This document shows, piece after piece, positions 33,940 through 45,200 of a stretch of DNA of 64,000 bases (position 1 is its first letter; every line of letters starts with the position of its first letter). A program made the translations under genes and the position numbers. Where the stretch lies: NCBI RefSeq assembly GCF_018873765.1, contig NC_057925.1, positions 46,097,010 through 46,161,009 of the forward strand, read 5' to 3'. The notes under the pieces are model-generated. The model saw only the letters and a list, made by a program, of their open reading frames with translations, had not been told where the DNA came from and ran no database searches. This DNA is from Telopea speciosissima (taxonomy: Eukaryota > Streptophyta > Magnoliopsida > Proteales > Proteaceae).

Positions 33940-34615
33940 AGTACAAATATCTTGCAATAAACCTTTGAGCCTTAACATCTCACAAATACCTTGTGCCATA
34001 GCACGAAACTCTGCTTTAGCACTAGACCTTGCCACGACATTCTGTTTTTTACTACGCCACGTAACAAGATTGCCACCAACAAATGAGCAATAGCCAGAAA
34101 TGGACTTTCTGTCAGAGGAACCAGCCCAATCTGCATCAGTATATGCTTCGACACGAAGATGACCATTTGGAGACAAAAGAATACCTTTACCCGGTGCTGA
34201 TTTTAAATACAGAAGGATCCGGATAACAGCATCCATGTGAGAGGAATGCGGATCATGCATGAACTGACTAACAATACTCACAGATACTGCTATGTCAGGT
34301 CTTGTATGAGACAGATAAATGAGCTTACCAACCAATCTTTGATAACGACCTTTGTCGATAGGAGTTTCCTCGTTTTCTTTAAGTCTGGTAGTAGCATCCA
34401 CAGGTGTATCAGAAGGATGACACCCTAGCATCCCAGTCTCGGTCAATAAATCTAGGATGTACTTTCTTTGAGAAAGAAAGATGCCCTCAGAAGACCGAGC
34501 AACTTCTATCCCTAGAAAGTACTTTAGTTTTCTCAGATCCTTTACTTCAAATTCTCACCCAAGGTAAATCTTCAACTGGGTGATTTCATGATTGTCATTC
34601 CCAGTCACCACAATA
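33940..34615 (-). pseudogene. Copia reverse-transcriptase end and RNase H, first part (relic)
   Basis: The open stretch 34446-33934 contains TPIDKGRYQRLVGKLIYLSH, YTDADWAGSSDRKSISGYCS and ARSSAKAEFRAMAQGICE. It breaks exactly at 33940-33944 (AGTAC), where the younger Copia inserted. The continuation is at 30858. Confidence 0.85.
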
Positions 34616-36079
34616 TCATCCACAAACTATTAGGAGAGTTACCTTTTCACCATTTTTCTTGATAAACAAGGTATGATCAGCATTACTCTGCTTATAACCT
34701 GCAGAGACCATTGCCTTGTGAAATCGTCCAAACCAAGCACGGGGGGACTGTTTCAGCCCATATAAAGCACGCATCAATTTACAAACTTTCCCGCTGGTCT
34801 TATCACAAGAGAAACTAGGTGGAATGTCCATATACACTTCCTCGTCAAGTTCTCTATGGAGGAAAGCATTCTTCACATCTAATTATTGTAACTCCCAGCC
34901 AAGATTCACTGCACAAGAAAGTAGCACTCTGGCGGTGTTTAATTTCGCAACTGGTGCAAAAGTCTCCTGATAATTGATCCCATAAGTCTGAGTAAATCCC
35001 TTTGCAACCAGACGTGTTTTGTATCGATCCACAGTGCCATCTGCCTTCTGTTTCACCACAAACACCCACTTACATCCAACTAGTTTCTTTCCTGGAGGAA
35101 TTATCACAAGTTCCCATGTATCATTCTTTTTTAAGGCTTACATTTCTTCCATCATTGCTGCTTTCCACTTTCCATCTGTAAAAGCTTCCTGCCAATTTTG
35201 GGGAATACGAACAGAAGAAAGAGAGGAGACAAATGTACGAAATGATGGGGAAAGGGAGTCATAAGAGACTACATGAGAAATGGGGTGCTAGGTACAAGCC
35301 CGAATACCTTTACAATGAGCAATAGGTAAATCAGGAGACGAAGGAGAAGATATGTTACCTGGAGATTGATCTGGTTCCAGGGCCGACAACTGTAGTGGTG
35401 CTGGTGTTACAGTGGATGGGAGTTGTTTGTATTTGGAATGTCCCCTGTGATAGGTTTTAAGATTAGAGTCGTTAATTTTCTTCTGAAATTCTCTAATGGT
35501 TTGTTGGACTGGAGTCATCTCCCCCTTAAGGGAATTGTCACCAATAGGATTTTCAGCATCTTCTAAGTTCTCCCCCTGGGGAAAATCCTGTGGGGAACCA
35601 TCAGAGGGAAGAGGGGAGGAAGCAACAGTCGGTTGAGGGGTGGGAGAAACAGGTGGTTGGACCTGAGTCGGGGTCTGTACGGGAAGGTCAACCATCACAT
35701 CTTCACTGAAAGTCTCCCCCTAAAGAGGTGTGGATTGATAATAGGAGAGAGATTCATGAAAGATAACATCCATACTGGTAAAGGTACGACGTGTAGGAGG
35801 ATGGTAACACTTATATCCCTTTTGGGAGGGAGAGTATCCTAAAAAAATACAACGGGTCCCACGAGGTTCGAGCTTGCCCGGAGATCGGGTATCACGAACA
35901 TAACAGACAGCCAAAAACTTTAGGTGGGATGACAAAGGAGGAAGAACCCTGTAGTAAAGAAGCAAGGGTAGCAGAGTCAAGGACTCGGGTCGGGAGCCTA
36001 TTGATAAGATAGGTAGCAGTCAGGATAGCATCTCCCCAATATTGGGAAGGGACAGAACGGGCAAACATAAGAGCCCAAG
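34616..36079 (-). pseudogene. Copia integrase C-terminus, linker and reverse transcriptase (relic)
   Basis: In order: YWGDAILTATYLINRLPTR, the domain RCIFLGYSPSQKGYKC, a low-complexity linker (35700-35288), then reverse transcriptase with [25 protein letters not shown] and LYGLKQSPRAWF. At the catalytic YVDD box two bases are missing (LLIVCG*), which abolishes the frame at 34616-34630. The frame also breaks near 34880. Confidence 0.82.
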
Positions 36080-36655
36080 TCACCTCAAGGAGGTGGCGGT
36101 TTTTTCTTTCAGCCACACCATTTTGAGCTGGGGTATCGACACAATTGGTTGATGGAGTATACCACGGGCAACAAGGTATTGCTGGAACTGACCATCCATG
36201 TATTCTTTACCATTGTCACTCCGCAATATCTTGAGAGTGGCAGTGTATTGGGTTTGAATCATCTTATGAAAATTTTGGAAATAAGAAAAAACTTTACTTT
36301 TGTTGTGCATTAAATAGACCCATGTGCTCCTAGAATAACAATCAATGAAAGAGACAAACCAATGATGGCCTTTGAGAGATGGTTTTCGGCTAGCCCCCAG
36401 ACATCAGAGTGGATAATATTAAAAGGAGAAGAACTTCTTTTATTAGAAATGGGATAAGTAGAACGATGTTGTTTAGCCAAAACACAGGCTTCACAAAAAA
36501 AATTGTCTTTATGACATTCTTTAGCTAATGCTGGAAATAAAAGAGATAATGTTCCTAAAGGGGGGTGACCTAGTCTGTTATGCCATTGTTGAAGTTCAGA
36601 AGAAACTAACGCGCTTTGATGTGTGGGAGAAGCCGAAGGTGGTGGTGAAGTAGGG
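36080..36655 (-). pseudogene. Copia pre-integrase and integrase core (relic)
   Basis: The pre-integrase zinc-binding motif is seen as QQWHNRLGHPPLGTL and FFCEACVLAKQHRSTYP. The catalytic core follows with IIHSDVWG, LRSDNGKEY and AERKNRHLLEVTWALMF. Frameshifts lie near 36390 (after SDVWGLAEN) and 36130. It cannot yield an active integrase. Confidence 0.8.
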
Positions 36656-37866
36656 CTCCCATTGATGCAGATTCGTTACCCAAATGGGCTTCTTTTATTA
36701 GGAATAAATCTAGGGTTTGGTTATATACATGTTGGGCCTTTGTTCCCAAGGGTTTTCTATGTAATAGGCCACTTTAATGAGCCTAAACTAGGGGTACATA
36801 GGTTGCATGCGGGATTAGCCCAATACTTAGTTTTTATTTTGTGTTTTTAATTGAACTGTTTTAAATTGGTTGCATCCAATTGGTTCAATTGGTCTAATTT
36901 AAGTGAAGTGATCCTATTGGCTAAGAGGTTCTTATATCCTATTGGCTACTAGGGAATCTTCTTTATTTTAAGTAGTTTAAGTTGTTTTAAGTTATTAGGA
37001 CTCTATTTTGAGTCTATTTGAGTTTCCTAGTCAGTTAAGTAGCTAATAGGTTAAGGATAAAGTTAGGCCATTCCTTTTTAGTGTCTAACTCTAATTTTGA
37101 GTCTTTTATATAAGGTTCTAAGGGGGCCATGTATTGTACACGAATTTGATTAATAAAAATTAGCTTTATGCTTGTTGCCATTGCTGCTGCTTCTCTCTTC
37201 AGAGACGTCTTGTGTGTCATATCAAGACCCCTTGTGAGTCATATCAAGGGTTAGGGCTGGTGAACTCCGGCGACTCCTTGCATCTTGTAGATCGGGAGGT
37301 CCTTCTTCTTCAATCAAGTTTCTTCAAAGCTGTTGCCATTGAAGACCTGCAACAAGTAAGAAATTCTGCAACTATTCTTCTTCCTTCTAGAAGGTCACAT
37401 ACAAGGTGATTTTTTAGATCTACCAAACCAGCCATCCGATTGAACTCAGATTTTCACCATACCTCTATTAACCCTAATTTGGGAAGTGATTCAAATTTGA
37501 CCTAATTCCTGTGGTCTGATTTGAATATATTCTCATATTTCCCATTCTGGCCCTACCTCCATTAAAGCACAGTTTCAGACCTTAAACCATACTCGATTCT
37601 GGTTTCATGCTCAGAATAAGTAGTTGATTTCATGACATATTAATTCTGAAATTAGTAACCTAATCATGTCTCTAAACCGTAGAATCCCCTACTCCTACCT
37701 CCATTAGGAATTGTCTCCAATAACCATATCTTGCTGCCCAACTCATCTAACCTACTTCCATTCACTCAAACATCATAAAACCTATACCATTAGACTTCCC
37801 TACACCTGCCTATCATTACCATATAAGACAACCCTAACCTAAACCTAACTTTAACCCTAATTAGCC
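36656..37866 (+). mobile_element. Unclassified 1.2-kb insert in the old Copia, LTR-like
   Basis: Flanking sequence on both sides is the same minus-strand Copia, cut between its gag knuckle (37867) and its pre-integrase (36655). The insert starts near TGATGCAGATTCGTTACCC. It has repeated TTAAGTAGTTTAAGTTGTTTT motifs (36968-37000), a TATATAAGG-like box (37107-37115) and an AATAAAAATTAG tract near 37151. It ends in the degenerate telomere-like ACCCTAACCTAAACCTAAC (37833-37851). No coding capacity is seen. It could be a solo LTR or a non-autonomous element. I could not find a target duplication, and the host lost its protease segment at the same spot. Confidence 0.45.
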
Positions 37867-38677
37867 TTGGTGTGCCACAACTTGCCACAATGCTCACATT
37901 TAACTGCTGTCTTCATAGATTTTGGAGTATCAACAACCAAAGGGGTAGAACCAGCCCCAGTATGCAAGGCTGATCGATCCGGAAGTGTAGTATATTAAGC
38001 ATAGCAGTTCTTCAGCGATCTTCACTATTAACCAAGGCATAGGACTGTTCCAATGTAGGGAAAGGATCTTTGCCTAGAATCTGAACCCTAATTGGGTCGT
38101 ATTCCACATTAAAGCCAGCCAAAAAGTCATAAACCCTAATTTTGTCAACATGCTTTCTGTAGGCAGCATTGTCAGTGGCATTAGTGGGCTGATAATCAGA
38201 GTAATGATCAAGTTCTTGCCAACACTTGCGGGGTTCAGAATAGTATTGAGGGATGGATAAATCATTCTGCTTGGTGTCATGGATTTTCTTCCTTAATTCA
38301 TAGACCTGAGCATCATTCCCTACCTGTGAATAGGTGTCTCTGGCAGCCTTCCATATCTAGGCAACAGTGTCTAGGAGAAGGTAGCCCGGTGCAATTGAAG
38401 GATGCATAGAATGAATAAGATATGACATGACCATGGAGTCAGTAGATAACCATTTAGTCTTGGCAGCTCCTTCTTCAGTAGGGATAGGAGTAGTGCTTGT
38501 AAGGTGTCCTGTGTAGCCACGGCCAGCAACTGTAAGGTAAGTGGATCTGGACCACATTAAATAATTTGTCCCATCTAGTTTGGTGGGAGAAGCAAAAGGA
38601 AGATACTGCGTCGAGAAGACCCATCGTAGTCGTGAAGTGATGCCGGACATCATGTACGGGTTTGTAAATTCCCACAA
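37867..38677 (-). pseudogene. Copia gag (relic)
   Basis: It starts near 38677 and contains KLDGTNYLMWSRS, GAAKTKWLSTDSMVMSYL, YDFLAGFNVEYDPIRVQILG and FPTLEQSYALVNSE, which parallel the gag of the younger Copia at 31806. It ends in a zinc knuckle CEHCGKLWHTK, cut at the start of the 1.2-kb insert at 37866. There are several stops, for example after YLLLDTVA. Confidence 0.8.
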
Positions 38678-39360
38678 ATTTAGCCGTCAGAAATGGCTCA
38701 AACTGGGATCGAATTCCCTGCAGGTGGTGGGGAATAAGCCTTCAAAAAATCAGAAACTTCTGATGATGGAATAAGAAACCCTAATAGGGCTGGTTACAGA
38801 ATCGAGTAGAACCCTGGGTTTTGAAACTGTATGAGTTTCAGCCGTCAGAACAGGATGAAACAGGGATCGAGTATCTCCCTTGTAGTGGAGAAGGTACCCT
38901 CCAAAAATTGGCCCCTTCGGATGAGCCAATAAAAAGCCCTAAATTTAAAAAAATTTAGGAATATCTGAATGCAAAGTAATTGCAGGTTTGAATCCGATGT
39001 GGATTGGATTCAAATCTGCAATCTGAAATAAGTAAGGTGTAGATCAGCAAGTACAAGGATCAATCTCCAAATAGAAAACAGAAATCCAGCTTGAATAAGG
39101 CAACAGCTCGATCTCCAAGGTTTGGAGGAAACCTGCGGCAGATTCAGATCACACCAGTGTTTGTATAATCTTCAGTGAGGTGTCATTGAGGGCAGCAGCT
39201 AATTCTTCATTGGATCACCTCAAAGATGCTGCCCTGAATGAAATAGAGAGTCCGAGAGAGTTGGAGAGGAAGGAAACCAGTAGCTGAGAGAGTTGGAGAA
39301 GAAAACCAGAAAAAATCGAGGGGGAGGCTGCTCTTCAGATCAGAGGTGGCTCTGATACCA

Positions 39361-39627
39361 TGTAAACAGCCTTGAACATGAATGCTTGAGTGATCAAAAT
39401 CGATCACCCAAGCCCTTTATTTATAATAAATTGAATTACAATTAATCAAAGTAAGAATAGGAATGCTACCTCAGTCCTAATCCTATTAGGAATTCCTAAT
39501 ACAACTAGGAATACCAAAATAGAACTCGGCTGAGCAAAAAACAATAAAAAAGAGAAAAATAAAAGAAAGACAAACATAATATGACTAGGACTAATTACCC
39601 CAATCGGGTAAGTAGCCTATTTCAACA
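39361..39627 (-). repeat. 5' LTR of the old Copia element
   Basis: The 267-bp LTR on the minus strand starts TGTTGAAATAGG and ends GGCTGTTTACA, followed immediately by the primer-binding site TGGTATCAGAGC (39349-39360). It has canonical TG...CA ends. No matching 3' LTR is found in the window. Confidence 0.8.
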
Positions 39628-39989
39628 GAGATAAACTAAGGAAAACAAATGTATCTGTATAACAAAATCTAAAATCTGTAAATTTAAAAGGGCATGGAAC
39701 CATGTCCAAAGTTTATGTTGTGAGCATTTGCAAGCAATATGCACATACCATAACAATAAAATTATATATATTAAATATGTCCAGACTTGGAGTATCACAT
39801 ACTATGAACTTAATTGGAACCAAATAAACCAGAAAATTAAGTAACAATGCTTAAACCTAATAACTATTCGTGTTTATTATGACTGATCTGAACAGACATC
39901 CAGAGGGATGCAATCTTGTATTCTCTGTTTTTTGCTAACAACATAGTTTTGGTTGACAAAGTGTAGAATTGAGGATGGATGCTTCAAAA

Positions 39990-40650
39990 TCTAAACTTCT
40001 GAGATAATCCAAATTTAAACAGAACTTCTGGGGTGAAATTTTAGTAAAAATAGGAGTAGGAATGAAGATTATGATTGATGAGCAAGATCCTGTAAATGGC
40101 CATTTTTATTATCTTGGTTTAATCATAATGAGAGGGAGAAAGAATTACAATGGGATGGATGAAGTGGAGAGAAACTTCAAGAGTGTTGAATGATATAAAT
40201 AATGTCGAAATCGAAGGCTAACTTGTATAAGATGGCTATAAGACCAGCAATGCTGCATGGAACTGGATTCCGGACAACAAAGAAAAAACTTAAACTGGGC
40301 ATAAGTCAAATGAGGAAGTTGAGTTAGACGGTGGCAAGGCAAAGAAGGGTAAAATTATAAGTGAAATACATTCGAGGAAACTTGAGATTTGCACTGATAA
40401 TTTAGAGTATGAGCAGAAATTGTTTGATAGTGGTCTTGTAATGTGCAATAAAAGCCTTGGAATGCACAAGCAAAGTGATACTATGCAACTTAGAGGTGGC
40501 AAATGAACAAGGATAAGGCAGAAAACCTGGATTGAAGTGGTGAAGATGGACATGAGTACTTAGGAATAAACAACTGTAATGTTGTCAATGGAGCCGAAAA
40601 ACATAGCAGGATCAGTGTAGCTGATTCCAAGTAATTGAGACAACCTCTCA
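39990..40650 (+). pseudogene. RTE-type LINE reverse transcriptase, 3' fragment (relic)
   Basis: Across several frames one can read FYYLGLIIM, KWRETSRVLND, RPAMLHGTGF and TWIEVVKMDMST. These are the characteristic C-terminal phrases of plant RTE LINE reverse transcriptases. It ends near GTAGCTGATTCCAAGTAATT, the typical RTE 3' end. It is highly degenerate, with stops in all frames. Confidence 0.6.
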
Positions 40651-41198
40651 ACTAACTAGTGATCTTTGATAATTGCCCGATTCCTGCCTTACAAGAGCCT
40701 AATCTATCAAAAGATTGAAAGATTCCCTTTTCCGTCCATGGTAATGTCAACTTTGGAAAACTCTCCACATAGCATCTATAGCATATACTGAGAGATCTAA
40801 ATTCAAAATATGCAAGGTGTTTCGACAAACTTTCTCCAAGATCCTAAAACTCGGGGTCATTCTCAAAAACATTAATGGTCACACAACAAATTTTACCAAT
40901 ACAGGCATCTTCAGAACTATAATTCACCAAGAGCCTTAAGCAAAGCACAAAAACCCTAACTACCACAGTATCAATGTTCAAACACCAATTCAGATCCCAA
41001 AGAAAATAATTTGGAAATCATCCAAACCAAGCAAATTTCACCAAAAACCCATAATCTCAAATTATGTGCCTTGCCAAAAAAACCTTTAATAACTCATAAA
41101 TATCATATATGAAAGCACAAACAAACAGAAAAACAGAAACCAAGAGAGAAAAGTAAATCAAAGATCACCAGAAATATGAAAGAACGAGAGAGGCATAC
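40651..41198. other. Non-coding stretch, probably the first intron of the minus-strand gene
   Basis: I see no coding feature here. It lies directly downstream, on the minus strand, of the first exon ending at 41199. No convincing second exon can be recognised before the RTE and Copia remains, so the rest of that gene may lie beyond the transposons. Confidence 0.4.
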
Positions 41199-41501
41199 CA
41201 GAACGTATCGGAGCTTCTTCCTAGGTGGCTCTTCCGTTGGTGCGACAGCGTTGTCATCCTCGGGGGTATTTTTGTCGCCGTTGTTATTGTTACTCTGAGA
41301 TAAGGGAGTCCACTTGTAGAGGAGGAGATGAGAGCCGTTATTACCATTGGTACCGTTAGAGTGAGAAGAATGATGATTGGCAGTGTTAGAGGGCGACACG
41401 TGGACCCACTTCTTCTTCCATTTCCTCACAAGGCCGCTGAACACGGTCGCTGGTCCATATCGAGTCGACGACCTTCCCAGTCTCGCCCCTACCCCCTCCA
41501 T
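41199..41501 (-). CDS. Conserved plant protein of unknown function, first exon
   Basis: The ATG at 41501 gives MEGVGARLGRSSTRYGPATV, then FSGLVRKWKKKWVHVSP, a low-complexity Asn/Ser/Gly segment, LLLYKWTPLSQ and EEPPRKKLRYVL. The exon is 101 codons, with a good donor (CTG|GTATGC) at 41199/41198. The pattern of a basic WKKKW motif, Ser/Asn filler, KWTP and a basic KKLRY is familiar from a plant-specific family without assigned function. The gene is divergent from the formyltransferase gene, with about 530 bp between the two first ATGs. A CT/GA microsatellite sits in its presumed 5'UTR. Only one exon is placed with confidence. Confidence 0.7.
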
Positions 41502-41530
41502 TTTCCCCTCTCAATTCGGTAATTTAAGTC

Positions 41531-41563
<33 letters not shown>
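41531..41563. repeat. CT microsatellite in the presumed 5'UTR of the minus-strand gene
   Basis: An uninterrupted CT run of about 16 units reads as GA repeats on the sense strand of the minus-strand gene, 30-60 bp upstream of its ATG. GA-rich 5'UTR tracts are common in plant genes and can act as core-promoter elements. Confidence 0.85.
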
Positions 41564-41565
<2 letters not shown>

Positions 41566-41929
41566 CAGGAATTAGCCGTTGTTGGGTTTCTTTCAAAAAG
41601 TTAAACAATAAAAACTCAAAACCATCGCTGCTTGAGCTTGAGTGCTTGACTGCATCTCTCTCTCATCCCCTAACCCAAAATATATGTGAGTCTCAACCGT
41701 CAATTCTGTGACCCTACGAAGACTTGGAAACCGTAAGTCAGCACAATCAACGGTCCACATTGAGTATAGAACAAGCAATGATATGGTCTAGAAAGGTATC
41801 ATTATGAGTTTCGAGTCGAGTGTATTACTGGGTTTGGTGTTTGTGGCTTCCGGTTCCAGAGATTCTTTATTAGTTTTATTCATCCGTCCTCGCCTCGGCT
41901 CCTCCACCTTTTTGTTTTTTTGGTCCTCC

Positions 41930-42279
41930 ACTTCACCTATGAAAAGCTTAAAGAAACTGTCATAGCAATTGAATAATCTTATACACTATTCTGCAATCTC
42001 TTTTTGGGTTTTTTATTATTTTGTCGATTTCAATGGAAGACCAAAGCTTTCTTTCTGGGCTTTCTCCGAACTCAGCGACGCCACAGATTCTTTAGTTATG
42101 GTTATCCCTACTCGGCTCCTCCACTTCCCCTCGGAAAAAGCTTAGAAACTCTCATCGCAATGGAATAATCGTATCCCCTGTTCTGCAATCTTTTTTTGGG
42201 TTTTTCTATTCTTTTGTTTTCAATGGAAGCCCAAAGCTTTCTTTACGGGCTTTGTCCGAACTCAGCGACGTCACTACTT
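41930..42279 (+). repeat. Tandem duplication of the formyltransferase promoter and first codons
   Basis: Two units offset by about 190 bp share TCCTCCACTTC, AAAAGCTTA, GCAATCT with TTTTTGGGTTTTT, TTTCAATGGAAG and the first 16 or so codons. Unit 1 covers about 41930-42089 and unit 2 about 42115-42279. The true coding start lies in unit 2 (42223). Unit 1 holds a decoy ATG at 42033. Confidence 0.85.
42033..42095 (+). other. Short upstream reading frame from the duplicated 5' end
   Basis: The 20-codon frame MEDQSFLSGLSPNSATPQIL ends in TAG. It is a truncated copy of the formyltransferase N-terminus (MEAQSFLYGLCPNSAT). If transcription starts in unit 1 it would be an upstream ORF that could lower translation of the main frame. 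If it starts in unit 2 it is inert. Confidence 0.6.
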
Positions 42280-45200
42280 CAAAAACCTGGAAAATCAACT
42301 GCTGTAAGATTACTATCTTCTTCTTCTTCTTTGTTCATTGAATCGCAGAAATGGATTTCTCTCAAAACCCATTGCACTTCAACGCTAGTTTCACAAAAGG
42401 TGGGAAATAGAAAGAGATTAGAGTGTAGAAACAGAGTTGAAGTAGTAGGGGACCTTACGGAAAGTGAGAAGGTTTCGATGAATGGCGTTCGACGGAAAAA
42501 GCTGGCAGTTTTCGTCTCTGGTGGGGGATCCAACTTTCGGTCCATACACGAGGCCATTGTCCAGGGATCTATTCATGGGGACGTCGTTGTTTTGGTAACA
42601 AATAAACCTGGTACGTTTTGTTTACTTGTTGACATGAATTATTTGAACGCATTCTCTTTTTCTTTTTCTTTTCTTTTTTTATTTTATTTTATTTTAGTTT
42701 ATTTTATTTTATTTTTTTTGGCCCTTTCGGATCCATGTAGCCGACCCCATTTAGTTGGGATAAGGTTATGGTTGTTGTTGTAGAGGTGCTTATGGGGAAG
42801 TTGCTTAATTGACATATTCTATTAAAATTTTGATAATAACGCTTCATGAAGTTGCATTTTGTGCAATAAAAATTTAAAAGTTAGATAAGAATTACTCGTA
42901 TGAAGATGTCAATATGGATGAGTGGCACGGGCACAACTTGGAAGGATGGAAGAAGAAATTGATATCATTTTAGGGAGCTCAGGAGTAGCAGTAGTAGGTA
43001 TCATGATGAGGAAAGTAGAGTGAGATTGGTAGGCAACGTGCAACATAGGCCATCTTTTTTTTAATTTTTTTGGTGTGTTTGGGGTGGGGGGAGGGGGTTG
43101 TGCTCGGACCATCTAAATCATTTCTGAGAATGAGTGGTTTTCAGACAGTTTTGAGGTTTTTTATGGACCTGAGTTGGCCAATAGTGATTTGGATTGAATG
43201 GTGAGGAAAGATATGAATGTTTATCATTGATTTAGTGAAAGTTGTGGTGCCATAAAGAAGAGGGCAGGCCTTGGTGCAACAGTAAGGTTGCTCCATTGTG
43301 ACCAAGTGGTCACGGGTTCGAGTCTTGAAACAGCCTCTCTACAAAGCAGGGATAAAGGCTGTGTACATTATGACCCTTCCTAGACCCCGCAGTGGCGGGA
43401 GCCTTGTGCACTGGGTACGCCCTTTTGTGGCGCCATATAGAGTGCAAAGAATAGTTCTTGGTGTAAGGTTATCCATTTTTTTTTTCTGGTTTAGCATATG
43501 TGATCATTTTGCGTCCTCATTCTATATCATAGTCTGCTCCAATACTCTAGTTGTTATTTCTTAAATGGAAAGAGGTTCTTTGAGCCAATGGCGGAGGATA
43601 CACTAGCCGCTTGTCTCACACCAGTACTTTCTCTCTCCATCTCTCTTCTTGACATGAAATGACCTCTCTGCACCCCTATGTATGAAACCATTTCACCACT
43701 CCTCATTGATGCGCTCCCTATGCTGCTTGTTCAGAGAGCCCTCTCCCTTCTTAACTTTATGTTTACTTTACCACTTTTAGTTGTTATGTTCATAGAGTTT
43801 TGAGATCACCGTTCGGAATGAGAAACTGTGGTTTGTTATGAGATGGTAACTTGTTCTTATAGTAAGTAATGCCTGAGCCTGGGTCCTCTGGAACTCCACT
43901 ATATTGTATGAATTTGTTCCCTCACCGTGAATGGATTTATGGATCCCTATTGGTTTTGATTACTTATAAGGTGGGACCTACTGTTTATGGTTTACTTCTT
44001 CGTTGTAGATTTCTCACTTGTTTACACTTGCTATGTCAAACAATTTCATGGACATAGCCAAACATTCATTTGGACACTGTTATGCATCACTTGCTTAGAA
44101 GCAAACTCAACATGGCATCACTTGGATTTCTCCTTTCTTCCCTATGCTTCCTTTTGATGGTTTCTTTTGACTTTTTTTTTTAATTACATGCATCATATGC
44201 ATTCCTCTTAGTTTGACTTACCATCTACTTCCTTTTCACCTGCACAATATAATTTTATATTGGGTAAAAGCTGGGCACCTTTGCCCAGTACTGTGTCTGC
44301 CTCTCTCCTCAACCCCATGGAAAAGTCCCCCGTGGCCTTCCCATCCCGCCCCCCCCCCCATTGGTTGAGCCTCTAGTTCCAGGAAAGCTAGCGGTGTGCC
44401 CAACCACCGCCCTTTATATGTTATATTCAACATCAACAAAAATTAAAAGGAGAATAAAAAATTTTGTTCCATTATCTAAGAATCAAACAGTCCCAATATG
44501 AGGATGCCTTTCAGTTTCGAGAAGGACCTTGGGATGACCTCTTGTGAAGATATTTAAAATCATACCTAGCATAATGATCATTTAAACTTATCTTCTTTCA
44601 GTTCCTGGATTTGGAGGTGCATTGCACTGTCTGCCATGTTCAGAGATCATAGTTTGGAGCAGACTCCTTCCCTGGATATCTGAATATTTGCTACCAAAGC
44701 AAGTAGTCCCTGTCAAACTAATGGTTTATTTTGGTTAAAGTTTGCTCCTCCTGTCAGTGGGAATAGTCTCACTAAGAGGTAAAATATTTTTATTGCTTCC
44801 TTTCCGATTTTTCCCACTGTACCACTGTACTTGCTTTCATAGAGTTTTGGGGCAATCCCTACTCTTCTTTCCCTGTTCCGTACCTTCTTTTCATGCTAAC
44901 CTATCTTGTGAAATTATATACACAACTAAAAGACGATAACAGAAAAGAAAAATTGTTTGTATGTGAATTGAGTCCCTTGTTTTGTTTATTTCTTTTCTTT
45001 TTTGTTCTTTGATTATTTCATTGCAGGTTGTGGGGGTGCTGAATTTGCAAGAGATTGTGGAATTCCTGTTATTCTGTTTCCCAAAACAAAAGATGCAGCG
45101 GAGGGACTATCTTTGACTGATCTTATAACTTCTCTGAGGTGAAGTTATTCTCCTGAGTACCTCATATATATACTGCCGTATATCTTCATGTAGTGGAGGT

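Larger units (their letters stand above)
30711..39627 (-). mobile_element. Old Copia retrotransposon (minus), fragmented by later insertions
   Basis: Pieces of one element can be ordered on the minus strand. They are the 5' LTR 39627-39361 and gag 38677-37867; then, after a 1.2-kb insert, pre-integrase and integrase 36655-36080, reverse transcriptase 35107-34616 and RNase H 34446-33940. The rest of RNase H lies at 30858-30711, on the far side of a younger Copia. The 3' LTR and the protease are missing. Every domain has stops or frameshifts. Confidence 0.85.

Noticed and set aside
41593..41778. Short open stretch upstream of GART
   Set aside because: It lies in the divergent promoter and has no recognisable features.
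42196..42222. Upstream in-frame extension of the formyltransferase
   Set aside because: It would need a TTG start. The ATG at 42223 is the natural start and the duplicated unit has the same ATG context.
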